Assembly (NCBI GenBank): GCA_949318235.1
Contig: OX439127.1
Coordinates: 4,484,436 to 4,548,435, forward strand
Source of the DNA: Ecdyonurus torrentis
Taxonomy: Eukaryota > Arthropoda > Insecta > Ephemeroptera > Heptageniidae
Direction of reading: 5' to 3'
Length of the DNA stretch: 64,000 nt
Each line of letters begins with the position of its first letter. Position 1 is the first letter of the stretch. Shown here piece by piece: positions 48,300 through 60,545 of this stretch. A program made the translations under genes and the position numbers. The notes under the pieces are model-generated. The model had not been told where the DNA came from. It searched no databases and saw only the letters and a list, made by a program, of their open reading frames with translations.

Positions 48300-48602
48300 A
48301 GGGTGTGTGCGCACGATGTTATTCTGAATTCTTTTCGATGCTCTTCTTGAGCAATAAATTACATTGCTCAGGACAAACGTAGTTTTGGGCAATTTTCTTT
48401 GCAGAATTAGCTATATTTTGATGGTTATTGAAATTTTTCTTTCATACTTGAAAAACTAATTCAACCTATTAACAGCATCATATATAATGCTCTCAAAAAT
48501 ATTGCGAAGTATTTGTAAACTAGCAGAAAAGGTCTTTTTCCCATACTGGCCCATGTAATTTCGCGCTCACTTACGTCAACTTTAACATGAAGGAAACAAG
48601 CC
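48300..48602 (+). mobile_element. MITE family 1, copy 16
   Basis: AGGGTGTGTGCGCACGATGT start (CRE decayed), CTCAAAAATATTGCGAAGTA, ACTTTAACATGAAGGAAACA end. Confidence 0.82.
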
Positions 48603-49367
48603 TAAAGAGGTTACTGTTTCAGTTTAAAATAGAATACATTATATTATCACAGCTATCACATCACGTCACATGAGAAATATTTATCTTTTAATTTCATGAA
48701 ACTTTTTCCCCAGTTAGAATGTATTACTATGTTATAGTTGTTTTTGTGCTTATCTTTTTTTATGCTACTAAAAATAAGAAGAAAAAAGTGTTATCAAGAT
48801 AAAATGAAACCATCCATTATCCGATTTTTTTTTCCTGAATCATGATACGGATCTCAACGTAATTAAATAAAAAAATAATAATAATAATTATACCAAATCC
48901 AACCAAGACCTACCCTTACCGGTTGGTTCTTATATATTTAATTTAATTTTTTTTCTATATTACATTTATGCTTTAGAATTCAAAACAAAATAAAATAATT
49001 TTATTCTCGCAAGTAAAAATTTCAAATAAAGATACTATAAATATAATATGGTAATAAAATCGATGAAAATAATGTAATCGATAAATACATTTCATCCATG
49101 CTTTATTTGAAATTATTAATGTGAGTATAGCGTCAATAATTATTTTATTTATTTTGAATCATTATAAGCTTAATTTATCATATAAAAATATAAGATAACA
49201 TGACATGGCTAACAGCTATTAAGAACCAACAACCGATATGGCTAGATGCCTTCGTTAATCATGTGTTAAAAATTAATTCTATATTTATGAATTTAATATA
49301 CAATAATTATCAATCAGGATTGGAAATGGTTATAAATCAGTAAAATTAGTATTTGACACCGGTTGAT

Positions 49368-49398
<31 letters not shown>

Positions 49399-49572
49399 AT
49401 ACAAAATGTGAGTAAGGATAATTTAATGTGTACCTTTTTATCCAAAAATACTAAATCAACGATACAATATAATTTTTTTTTTTTTTTTTTTTACTTTTTA
49501 TGCAGTAATAATATAAGCATAATGGAATAATATTATAGTACAATAATACTTTTAAAAATATAATAATATATA
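48603..49572. other. Gene-free AT-rich gap
   Basis: Poly-A at 49371-49392 and poly-T near 49473-49491. Nothing else recognised. Confidence 0.5.
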
Positions 49573-49602
49573 AATAAATTATATATATATATATATATAT
49601 AT

Positions 49603-50646
49603 GTCAGCATCAAAACCCGAAATTGACCCAAACTAGGTATTTTTGCTCATTTCGGCTTTTGGTTCGTCACTTTTTGCCAAAACCCGGAATGCCACTTTAT
49701 TTCGGCTTTTGGTCACGAAATTTTGATCCATACTAGTTTTGAGCATTTTGCAAAAAGCAAAACCCGGTGTAAACATTTATATCTAGTTTTGGTCTTTGAA
49801 TTTTGACCAGAACTAGTTGTGGTCAAAATAGAAAAATCAAAACCCGAAAAATGAACATTTCTCAACTCAGAATTTTATGCAATGATAAAAGACTATGATT
49901 ATATTATAAATGCACGATGTTTTGGTATTATAATTGAGGTGTTGAAACAATATATTTTATTATTTTACTTGAAATGCAAAATATATGGCCTGAAAGATTA
50001 ATTTGATTAGAATGCGCTGACCATAATCTCTAAATCTTATGGCTATAGATACGGAATATAAATTGAGACAATACGAAAAATAAACTTACTGTTTGACCTA
50101 GCAATGGACCACTTGCAATGAGCGTACTTTTTAAATTAATTTGAAATTTTCTTAATGCATTTCTTACAAAAAAAAAAAATTAAAAATCATTTTCCCTTTT
50201 TGCAACAATTACAAACATTTTATTGCAAGTGGTCCATTCAGTAATGGTAGTAATAGAGTATATTATTATTATTTTAAGGGGCTACTTACGATTAAATGTA
50301 AATTAAGAGCTAATCCATTAAACCACTAACCAAATGTTCACTTATAATTTGCGCACCAACAATATACGTGTGTTGTGAACTTTTTAAATTCAAACACTTT
50401 CTTATCCTCTTTCTAACGAATATTATGCAGTTATAAACCATGTTTTCAGCACAGAGACAAACAGTCAACTGAATATACGCACAAGAAATATTTTAAAATA
50501 AATCGTTATCACTGGATAAAGTAAGGTGCACTTGAACTTTGAACCAATATGAGGGAAATTAGTCATAAGTCATAATAATATCACTCTTATTATTGTAAAT
50601 TAAAATAAATATTTTTACTTTTTATATTTAACGGGTCGTGATATAA

Positions 50647-50710
<64 letters not shown>

Positions 50711-50986
50711 ATATCAAATAATTGAGTTGAGAAATGTTCATTTTTCGGGTTTTGATTTTTCTATTTTGACCACAACTAGTTCTGGTTAAAATTCATAGAC
50801 CAAAACTAGATATAAATGTTTACACCGGGTTTTGCTTTTTGCGAAATGCTCAAAACTAGTATGGATCAAAATTTCGTGACCAAAAGCCGAAATAAAGTGG
50901 CATTTCGGGTTTTGGCAAAAAGCGACGAACCAAAAGCCGAAATGAGCAAAAATACCTAGTTTGGGTCAATTTCGGGTTTTGATGCT

Positions 50987-50989
<3 letters not shown>
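49603..50989. mobile_element. Foldback element with 266-bp terminal inverted repeats
   Basis: The left arm 49603-49868 and right arm 50724-50989 are equal in length and differ at about 6 positions by eye (around 98% identity), five of them transitions. Each arm contains repeated AAAACCCG and TAGTTTTGGTC motifs. The 855-bp centre has a (CT)n run at 50649-50705 and no recognisable gene. It sits between two (TA)n runs, so insertion into a TA tract is likely. Confidence 0.92.

Positions 50990-51042
<53 letters not shown>
50990..51042. repeat. (TA)n microsatellite
   Basis: TA run at the right edge of the foldback element; a shorter one at 49580-49602 borders the left edge. Confidence 0.93.
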
Positions 51043-51047
<5 letters not shown>

Positions 51048-51490
51048 ATATATCTCTCTCTTTAATATATTTTAAATTTTAAAGTACTTTATTTTAAAAA
51101 AATTAAATTTCTTTTGAATATGTAAAAACCATTAAAAACTATATTATAAATTTGTAAGATTGAGGTTCTCAGAATTGTGTTTGTATTTAGTTGACTGTCT
51201 TGTATGTGACTAGATGAAGCAAACCTGTGTTAAATCATGCTGCGATGGATTATTTACTTCTCAGCCCTGCAATATTTGTTGCATTTTATTAAATTGGGAA
51301 TAATATTAATAAACAAAATGCAGATTGAAACATTGTCCGTTATTCATACTGCAATCCGAATCACAGCGCATAAAAATTTATATGTATCCATATAAAATAA
51401 TATAGAATAATTTTGTTTTGATACGAATAAGTAGAAAGTGTTTAAGGCAGACGAGAGCCTTTATATACTAGGTAAAAATTGGGGCTATTT

Positions 51491-51802
51491 AGGGTGGTTT
51501 CATCCATGTTAAAGTGGACGCCATAAGTGAGCGCTAAATAACATGGGCCAGTATTATGGGAAAATGACTTTTACCAGTCATTTGGTCAGTTTACAAATAC
51601 TTCGCAATATTTTTGACAGCACTGATGCTGTTAATAGAAGTTGAATTAGTATATTAAGTATGCAAGAAAAATAATAATATCCACAAAAATAGCTAATTTT
51701 CTAAAGAAAACTACGTTTGTCCTATTCTGAGCAATGTTATTTATTTTTGCTCAAAAAGAGCATCGAAAAGCATTCAGAATGACGTCATGCACACACTTCC
51801 TA
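51491..51802 (-). mobile_element. MITE family 1, copy 17 (full length, reverse)
   Basis: AGGGTGGTTTCATCCATGTT at left, TGACGTCA at 51780, CACTTCCT at right. Confidence 0.85.
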
Positions 51803-53423
51803 TTAGGCGAATGATATACTTTTTTTTTTTGGTCTATGTAATAAGAGTGTTAACTTTTCATTCTAATAATAATATTTACTACACTATTATTTAAATGTCT
51901 CTAAAAATGTTTGATTAGTTTTTGAAACGCTGAAAGCAAAAAATATTAATAATAACAAACTACTTTTTCCTGGAACCACAAAAGTTTTTTAAATTTTGAC
52001 ACTAAATAATTTAAATATTTCTTTTATTATGCGTTATATTAGTTATTTATATCCAGCTGGATATATTATATAAGGCATAATATTGTAAAAATATAGCGTT
52101 ATTCTCATTTGATTTAGCGGCATCAAGGCATCCCACTACGTTATAAATCTTAAACCGCAGCAATTTCTTTATATATACATTTCTCATATATTACTCATAA
52201 AATAATTTTTTTTATCAAATATAATGTTTTATTAGTTTTCGAAACTTTAAATATAAAAATATTAACGTACCAACGGAGCAACAAACGCTTTTTATATTCA
52301 TAAAATCATTTGAATATTTCTTTAGTACGTTTTACAGATGGATATAAATAACGAATAAATATTTTGTGGATGAGCGTTATTCTCAATTGATCTAGCGGCA
52401 TCATTTCGGTAACCCCCTATACGTTAGGTATTTTGTACACAGAAAGAATAAATTAAGTAAGTTAATTATGGTGCATGTAGGATGTAGGTCATTAGCATAA
52501 ATGATATCATTTAGCATATGCTACATTACAACAATATAAACAGTGATGATTATACAACAAAATATTTATGCTGTTTTAATATAGTTTTAATAGTATAGCA
52601 TAATATAGATTATGTATAATATTGATCCAATTGTGCTAAAAATGAGCTATGGCATAAATTTATTTTATTATTATTATTATTATTTTGTCTGTGTGAGCAT
52701 AAGCAGCATACAGTTATTATTTATTATGCAGTAATAGTAGCATAATATAGATTATATAATATTGAATAAATTGTGCTGAAAATGAGTTATAGCATAATTA
52801 TTACGTATTTAATTTTCTGTAAAAGTTTTGATCGATCTAATTGATTGATTGATTGATCAGGATGTTTAATATCTGGTTTAATCTATAGATTAAAAATAAT
52901 ACGGCGATTGAACCGGATTTTAAAAACAGTTCAATATAACCGGATAACTTTTTATTCTTACTACTTGGAGCAGCTCTACTATATAACTCTACTTAACAAA
53001 TTTAAGAACAAGATATTTATTACGATACTGCGCTAATAAAATTAAAAAAAATAATAAAAAAAAAAAGACGGACAGACAGATAAAATCACATTCATTAACT
53101 AGTTTTAACTGTAGTTTATTTGAGTATATAAAAGTAAAAAAAAAAGGATATTATTTCTTATGTCCAAAGTGCATTATTTAGGTTTGAAATAATACTTTTA
53201 TATTAAAATTATATTTATCAAACAACAAAGAATGGCTATTTAGTCCAAATAAAGTGATTATTCAACAAAGAAATTTCAGATTAAAACTACACTAGCATAA
53301 TATTGTTATAGCACTGGCACACCAAAATGTTTAGCGAGCGCATTCACTGCACCTTGCTCGTCGCATAAATAATAGTTATGCCGAGTAAGCTACATAGAAA
53401 ACCAGCGCAACTGTGTAAGGTCT
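51803..53423. other. Gene-free stretch including a decayed relative of the 37/41 kb duplication
   Basis: GTGCTGAAAATGAG(T/C)TA...GCATAA and AGCGAGCGCATTCACTGCAC match parts of 36940-37860. TGAGCGTTATTCTCA and GATCTAGCGGCATCA occur twice (about 52095 and 52368), a small tandem duplication. Confidence 0.5.
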
Positions 53424-53757
53424 ATGGTGTATGCATTCATGTATTGTTGACGTCATATTGGATAACTCGACAATGCATGGGCCGCGGTATAGGGTATTAG
53501 CTTATTTTGCCAGTTTAAAAAAACTATAAGCAATATTTTTGAGAGCATTCATGCTGGTAAATAGGTGGAATTAGTATAATAACCTAATAATATATAGTAT
53601 AGTACTGCTGTACAGTACGTTATAATAGTAGTAAGAAAAATAACAATAAAAAAAGTTAACTGATTCCCCAAAGAAAATATCCAAAAATGCAGTTTCTGTG
53701 CTATGCTAAGCATTGTTATTCATTACTCCAGTATGGCGTCAAAGCGCATACACGTTA
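53424..53757 (-). mobile_element. MITE family 1, copy 18 (reverse)
   Basis: ATGGTGTATGCATTCATGTA at left with TGACGTCA at 53448 (here in the opposite arm, replacing GTCGACGCCA), AAGCGCATACACGTTATA at right. It carries an extra segment near 53590-53630. Confidence 0.8.
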
Positions 53758-53947
53758 TAATATATATAATTATATATATTTACCTGAAATAAAAAAGCAA
53801 TTTTCATACAAGCCCAAGCCAGTATCAAATTAGCCAATAAATATTAATATAATACAAAATGCATGAATGAAATATTTAATTATTTGTTAGGATTAGTAAA
53901 CTTTGCACCTTGTATTGCACAAGTTTTTTGAAGTTTTAAGTGTTTTA

Positions 53948-54242
53948 TTCAGATGACTTGTATCTCAAAATTTAAAAACAAAACGTCAAAATTTTATGAT
54001 GCTATTTTAACATATTTTATACAATTTTCAGAACCTGTAACATCACATAAGAAAGAAAATAATTATATTAAAATTAACATAGACTTTTGTGTGAAACTAA
54101 AACTTCAAACAATCATAATTAATAATCTAGCATAAAATATATGGTACAACCGCACCCTAATTTTTTGGTACTTTTGAAGATATATTATCCTAATGAATTC
54201 TGTTCAAAATTTTTGATTTTAATTTCTTTACAATTTTTTTAG
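53948..54242 (+). repeat. Arm of a 300-bp dispersed inverted repeat
   Basis: GACTTGTATCTCAAAATTTA, TTTTCAGAACC(T/C)GTAAC, AGAAAGAAAATAATTA and TTTTGAAGATA are found as complements at 61738-62048. The 60-residue frame inside is not a gene. Confidence 0.8.
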
Positions 54243-54493
54243 TCACATCCCGCAGTATAGCTGATTTCCCCGGGAGCAATAAAATCAATATAATAATGTT
54301 CTGTGAAAAAAAAATAATAAAAAGCAAAAGAAAACTAATTTATTGCGTTTTCTGAGTAACATAATTGAGGTACTCTCGGTTCAAAAGATATTCCATACTT
54401 ATAAATACGTAAATTATGCTCTATATCTCTCTCCTTGGCTTATACCCTTAAATTTATTAAAATTATCAGGTAACTTTCAAGTAATCGATAAAG

Positions 54494-55700
54494 CTGCTCA
54501 AAAATCCTGCGCAGGATCTTGCAGGACCCCGCAAGATCTTGCAAGATTTGGCTTCTTGCAAGATCCTGCGCAAGATCTTGCAAGATCTTGCACGGGGTCC
54601 TGCAAGATCTTGCAAGACAAATTTCTTGCAGGATCCTGCATGATCTTGCACAGGATCGTGCATAATCTTGCACGGGGTCATGCAAGATCTTGCAAGACAA
54701 ATTTTTTGATCTTGAGTGGGAATGTCTTGCACAAGATCCTGCAAATCTTGCACAGGATCTTGCAAGAAAAATTAAAAGTCCTGTTCAGGACATCTTGCAC
54801 AGGATCCTATATGATCTTGCACGGGGTCTTGCAAGATCCTGCAGGACAAATTTAATTTGTCTTGTGCAAGAAATTTTTTTGCAAATCTTGTTCAAGATCT
54901 TAATATCTTGCGTATCCTGAGATTTTTTGTTGAGAATCTTGTGCAATCCTGAGCAGGATAAAACGCACCCATAATTTTTCCACCCTTAATAATAAAAAAA
55001 AATAATTTTCAAACAATTATTAAAATTGTTGGTAGGTTAATTATTCTTTCAATTAAAAGTACTAATTTATGGTGAATTGACAACTAAAAAACCTAATATT
55101 TTACAATTATTTTCATTCAATAATTATAATTCTTCTATTTTGTAATTAATTTACAATAGGGTGAACTTTTTGGGGTAGAAATGGGCAAAGTATGTTAGAA
55201 AAACATGTTTTAACATGTCATAGCAATATCAAAGTATAAATAGAACATTCATCCATCTATTATACAAGATGTCGTCATGGCAGAATGGTCCAGGGAACTT
55301 CTACGTGATCACCGAAGTCAAGCAACGTCAAGCGTGGCCAGTACTAAGATGGGTGTACAACATTTAGAAATCATATTTAAAATTAAATTAAACGTTGTAA
55401 AATATGAAACAAAAAATCAATTTTGCTTTTTATAACATATCTTAGGATTTAAGTTATCCCCCACAGGTGTTCAGTGCTTTTAATTATTATAAATTTTAAT
55501 TAATAAATCTTGCACAGGATCCTGAGCAAGATCCTGCGCAAGATATTTAAAAAAAATTCTTGCAGGATCTTGCAAGATCTTGCAGGAAAACGTGCAAGAT
55601 CTTGCAAGATCCTGGCCAAGATCTTGCGAAGCAAGATTAAAAATCTTGCACAAGATCATGCAAGATCCTGAACAAGATCTTGTACAGGATTTTTGAGCAG
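54494..55700. mobile_element. 1.2-kb inverted-repeat element filled with CTTGCAAGATC repeats
   Basis: A perfect 16-bp inverted repeat, CTGCTCAAAAATCCTG, lies at 54494-54509 and its complement at 55685-55700. Inside each end (54510-54960 and 55506-55684) are dozens of variants of the self-complementary motif CTTGCAAGATC/GATCCTGCA. Between them lie AT-rich DNA and a 5S rRNA-like piece. TAATCGATAAA occurs at 54483-54493 and at 55733-55743, a possible but offset target duplication. Frames through the repeats are spurious. Confidence 0.82.
55271..55357 (+). pseudogene. 5S rRNA-like sequence (incomplete)
   Basis: From TGATCACCGAAG through AAGCAACGTC to CAGTACTAAGATGGGTG (55306-55355) it matches the middle of eukaryotic 5S rRNA, including the internal promoter boxes. 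The 3' third is absent. The 5' part (GTCGTCATGGCAGAATGGTC) fits 5S poorly and looks more like a tRNA A-box region. Not a functional 5S gene; it may be a SINE-type head. Confidence 0.7.
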
Positions 55701-55752
55701 GTCGAATTGTATCCGCGCGGTTGCTATGCAGTTAATCGATAAACAAAGCCAA

Positions 55753-56004
55753 AGGGTGTATCCGCTTGACATCATAATTAATGCGCTTGGAGGCCATACT
55801 GGAGTAGTGAACTACATTGCAGAGCATTGGACAAACTTTTGTTTCAGGCAATTTTCTTTGGAAAATCGGTTACTTTTTTGTTATTGTTATTTTTCTCACA
55901 TGCTTGAGATACTCTAATTTCACATTATTTATACAGCATCAATGCTCTCAAAAATATTGTATATAGTGTTTTTAAACGGGCAAAATGAGTTAAATGAGCA
56001 AAAA
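55753..56004 (+). mobile_element. MITE family 1, copy 19 (right end lost)
   Basis: AGGGTGTATCCGCTTGACAT to AACGGGCAAAATGAGTTAAA, ending at a 25-bp poly-A. Confidence 0.82.
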
Positions 56005-56429
56005 AAAAAAAAAAAAAAAAAAAAAAGGTCTTAAATTGTGATTGATATGCTTGTTTCTTGTTTATGAGTTCATTGAGTATTTTTTATAGATTTGAGGTGA
56101 AAAATTGAAAAATGATGTTATATGGATCAACCATGATGAAGTCATTTTTAAAGTGGGAGCAAATATTCATTAATTAAAAAATATGCTTATGTAACAATGA
56201 AACATTATTAAATTTTGTATTTTACATATTGTTCAAAAAAATATATACATGCGTATATCACATTTATATAATATACTTTTGCTGTTTTCTTTTTCTTTTT
56301 TTTTTTTTTTTTTTGTTTACATAATTATTATGTGTGAAAATATTTCAGGTGGAAAATACAACCAATTTAAAAAAATCAATAAAATAATTTGTTTGGCTAA
56401 CAGACTATATCAGGAGGTATCACTATGTA

Positions 56430-56960
56430 CAGCTCTGGCCAAAAGTTTCCGAACGATCTGAAACGCAACCCGCTCAACAAATCATGTAAACAAGCAGTTT
56501 TCCTTTTTTCTGACTATAGCGAGGGCGAGCGATTACGATTATTAGTAAGCACAGCCAGCAAGCAAACGTGCGTCTCTCATGCCTGCCTGCTTGCTGCATT
56601 GTCCTTCTCTTGCTTTTCAAGTGTTCTCTTTCCTACACAAATATTTTAATATTTTTATGCATAACATCAAAGTATTTGTAGAAAAATTTTGTCCCTCGAA
56701 TTTATAAAAGTAATATAGTATCTTGCGTTACTAAGTTATCAATATCATTTTTATTTTGCAATTGAATTTTTATTGAAACATCATCTTTATTATCCTCATT
56801 ATTTGCTTTTATTTAATTGAATTAAAATTAATTATAAATAATGTGTTCTATTAGTTTCACAGTTTTAATAATATATAGATAAATGATTCAACAAATTATT
56901 ATGTCAAATTTATTAAGAAAGCTCATAATCTATATTCTCTTTGAATCTTCACTATATATA

Positions 56961-57036
<76 letters not shown>

Positions 57037-58034
57037 TCTCTCTGCCTTTTTTTATTCCATAAATAATTATCAGTCACCATTATTTTTTTTTCATGCATTT
57101 ACTATTAATATTTTACTTTTTAAAGATAAGTTATTGATATAATTAGGATGGTGCTAATTTTTTAAGCATTGAAACTATGATTAAAATCGAAATTATGTTA
57201 TTGTTTATTTTACATTTCTATATGCCTAACGGAATTATAAAATTACTGTATTCAAAAAATATATTTAAAATTTCAAAATATAAATATATAATTTTATTTT
57301 CAAATCGTTCCGCTTTTTCACGTGTATTTTGCCGTATTGCAGCTCAAATTATCCAACTAAGATTTATTTATAAATGTATACATTATAATTTGTTATCATT
57401 TATTCAGTTATATCATTTTCCGAAATATTTTCAAATCCATCATTGTGCATTGGTTTTACGTATAGCACAAGTGGAGAGTTGTATTTTTATTATTATAATT
57501 ATTATTTTAATGCCGAATATTATCTATATGCTATGCATAGCTTTCTTAAAATCATATTAATTTGAACACGCTTGTAAAAAATATAAGATACTAATTCTAT
57601 TCATTAACGAAATAATCATTATAAAAATCTATCAACCAAACTGAAACTTCAGAAATCTCTCAAACTGAAAAATACACGTTACTAAAAATTAATTACGATG
57701 AAAATTTAATTTAATTTATTTAAATAACTTATTTTTGGTCAGTATCTTAAAATTTTTAGTCACTTGAAGGTTTGATATATATAAAAAAAACTTGAAGAAG
57801 ACGATATTTTGTAAGTCACATAGGTAAAAATGCAGAATATAACATCCTGTGTGATTGTTTGATCAAAAAACATGATAACAAAACTAGACACAACAGATAG
57901 CCAACTTAAAGGAGGAGGTGAGGGGAAAGATGCACATAGTATCGATATATTCAGGAAAAAAGGAACTTGCATTGATGACTCATCTGTTTTGCCCGATCAC
58001 TTTCAGATCGTTCGGAAACTTTTGGCCAGAGCTG
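56430..58034. mobile_element. Tc1/mariner-like element without transposase
   Basis: A 36-bp inverted repeat starting CAGCTCTGGCCAAAAGTTTC at both ends, flanked by TA (56428-56429 and 58035-58036); the TGGCCAAAAG end is typical of mariner-type transposons. 1.6 kb. The longest internal frame (57177-57560) is hydrophobic and shows no DDE/D transposase motif. A (CT)n run lies at 56965-57043. It interrupts the left arm of the composite foldback element, so it is younger. Confidence 0.85.
56965..57043. repeat. (CT)n microsatellite
   Basis: CT run with one CTAT variant. Confidence 0.95.
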
Positions 58035-58786
58035 TACCTTAAATCAAGGCACTATGTTGCATAACTTCAGGGGGCTAAAACAGCTGTACCTCCTAGAACT
58101 TTCTGTTCACATGGTAACAAAAATGTAGTTCTGACCTCGCACAGAGAACGGCAACACGTTACACGGCACGGCAACGGCAATAAAAGCAGGGATCTTGTTG
58201 CCGTTACATCGCGTTATTCGCACCGAAGTTAGGTGCAAATAACAATTTATATACGAATCTAAGTTTGTACTGAGTTTGGTGTACATAACGGGTGGGCGTT
58301 GTCATGCGCACCGATGAATTTGGAAAAACTTGTGAAAATTCTGTAAAATAACAGATCTGTGTACCAAGCAGATACTTTTTATGTTCACCAAAACCACCCG
58401 AACGGTGCACATATTGGTAAGAAAATGTTATTTGCTCATGCATGTACGTTAAATAAGTGCATTGACTATTAACTGTCTTATAAAAACTACATACCTAACC
58501 CTAACCCGTTTAATATGTATGTATAGTATGTATGTATAATAAAAAGCAATTTTACCCTATACAGCCTATACTCAATGGTACTTTCATGATGCCTGATACC
58601 TCTATGTTTATGTGTGACACAGGGAGGACTATAGAATAAAAAGCTTCTGGTGGAGATAGCTCGATCTGCTAAATTGCTTGCCAATGCCAATCATCATGAG
58701 AGCTCGTAGAACAAACATCATGCAACCTGTGAGTACTAAGCAAAGTCCAATATGCCCCTAGAATATTGACTCCATATAATAATAAT

Positions 58787-58870
58787 AGGGTGTATACTTT
58801 CATGTTAAAGTCAAACTCCATGTTAGATCACTCAATAACATTGGCTACGTACGTAAGAAAATGACTGAAA
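58787..58870 (-). mobile_element. MITE family 1, copy 20 (one end only)
   Basis: AGGGTGTATACTTTCATGTT and CCATGTTAGATCACTCAATA, ending at GAAAATGACT. Confidence 0.75.
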
Positions 58871-58949
58871 TAGGATAGATTTACCAGCACTGGCCATACT
58901 TACCACAGTAGAAGTTGTATGGAGATCAGGTGGAAGTCTCATATATGTA

Positions 58950-59528
58950 TAGCTCATCACCAGGATTACATTGAACTGGCTATATACTAAAGCTGTTAAC
59001 TTGTATACAAATCAATATTGATTGATGCTAGCTACTTCAGTAGCCAGTTCAATGCAATCAGCTTATCACCAGGATTACATTGAACTGGCTATATACTAAA
59101 GCTGCTAATTTGTATACAAATTAATATTGATTGATGCTAGCAGCTTCAGTAGCCAGTTCAATGTAACCAGCTCATCACCAGGATTACATTGAACTGGCTA
59201 TATACTAAAGCTGCTAAGTTGTATAAAAATTAATATTGATTGATGCTAGCAGCTTCAGTAGCCAGTTCAATGTAACCAGCTCATCACCAGGATTACATTG
59301 AACTGGCTATATACTAAAGCTGCTAACTTGTATACAAATCAATATTGATTGATGCAGCAACTTCAGTAGCCAGTTCAATGCAATCAGCTTATCACCAGGA
59401 TTACATTGAACTGGCTACTGAAGCTGCTAACTTGTATACAAATCAATTGATTGATGTTAGCAGCTTCAGTAGCCAGTTCAATGTCATCAGCTCATCACCA
59501 GGATTACATTGAACTGGCTAGTAAGCTG
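58950..59528 (+). repeat. Left array of ~108-bp units
   Basis: CATCACCAGGATTACATTGA recurs at about 58955, 59063, 59173, 59282, 59390 and 59493 (spacings 103-110). Each unit is itself a hairpin: ACATTGAACTGGCTA...TAGCCAGTTCAATGTA around a CAATATTGATTG centre. Confidence 0.93.
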
Positions 59529-59924
59529 TTAGTATTTTATAAACTGTGGTTAAAAACCTGTAAAGTAGACAACTTTAGGAATTGACGACCTCATGAAATT
59601 TTGGTCTACATTAGCAATTGTAGCGTAGCTATAGGTTGCCAACGTAACATTTAAATATTTGTGACCTCAGTGCAGAATGTAGTTTTCTCACAAACACTAA
59701 GAAGGAGGCTTCTATAATGTTAAATTAGTACATTTTACTATCTTAAAACATGTAAAAGTAGGTTTAGTATTCCATATTTAAATATTTGTGACCTCAGTGC
59801 AGTATAGCTTTTATAACTGATTAACAGCCTAACTTAGCGTTCTGATGACATTTAAACAAACAACATATATACAGTATCTAATTCACAAATCAATATTGAT
59901 GACGTGTTGGTAATGGTATGGTGA
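59529..59924. other. Spacer between the two opposed arrays
   Basis: Contains a short direct repeat, ATTTAAATATTTGTGACCTC AGTGCAG-like, at about 59650 and 59776. No gene. Confidence 0.6.
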
Positions 59925-60545
59925 AGATAGCAGCTTCAGTAGCCAGTGCAATGTAATCCTGGTTACGAGCTGATTACATTGAACTGGCTACTGAAGTTGC
60001 TAGCATCAATCAATAGTGAGTTGTATTTTGTATACAAGTTAGCTGCTTCAGTAGCCAGTGCAATGTAATCCTGGTTACGAGCTGATTACATTGAACTGGC
60101 TACTGAAGTTGCTAGCATCAATCAATATTGATTTGTATTTTGTATACAAGTTAGCTGCTTCAGTAGCCAGTGCAATGTAATCCTGGTGACGAGCTGATTA
60201 CATTGCACTGGCTACTGAAACTGCTAGCATCAATCAATATTGATTTGTATACAAAGTTAGCAGCTTCAGTTGCCAGTTCAATGTAATCCTGGTGACAAGC
60301 TGATTACATTGAACTGGCTACTGAAGCTGCTAACATCAATCAATATTGATTTGTATACAAGTTAGCTGCTTCAGTAGCCAGTGCAATGTAATCCTGGTTA
60401 CGAGCTGATTACATTGCACTGGCTACTGAAACTGCTAACATCAATCAATATTGATTTGTATACAAGTTAGCAGCTTCAGTAGCCAGTTCAATGTAGTCCT
60501 GGTGACGATCAAGCTGATTTGGATGCACTGAACTGGCTGCTTCAG
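59925..60545 (-). repeat. Right array of ~108-bp units (opposite orientation)
   Basis: AATGTAATCCTGGTTACGAG recurs at about 59949, 60062, 60173, 60281, 60384 and 60493. The same unit as the left array, inverted, with its own variants (CAGTGCAATG for CAGTTCAATG; an extra TATTTTG in some units). Confidence 0.93.

Noticed and set aside
54343..54920. Overlapping 76-170 residue frames on both strands
   Set aside because: They lie in the CTTGCAAGATC repeats of a TIR element; open on both strands at once, no domain.
55271..55357. Functional 5S rRNA or tRNA gene
   Set aside because: The 3' third of 5S is missing and the 5' part does not match; no cloverleaf can be closed.
57177..57560. 127-residue hydrophobic frame inside the mariner-like element
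   Set aside because: No transposase motif, biased AT-rich codons, no start context; likely chance.
58495..58508. Telomere-like CTAACCCTAACCC
   Set aside because: Only about two units; too short to mean anything.
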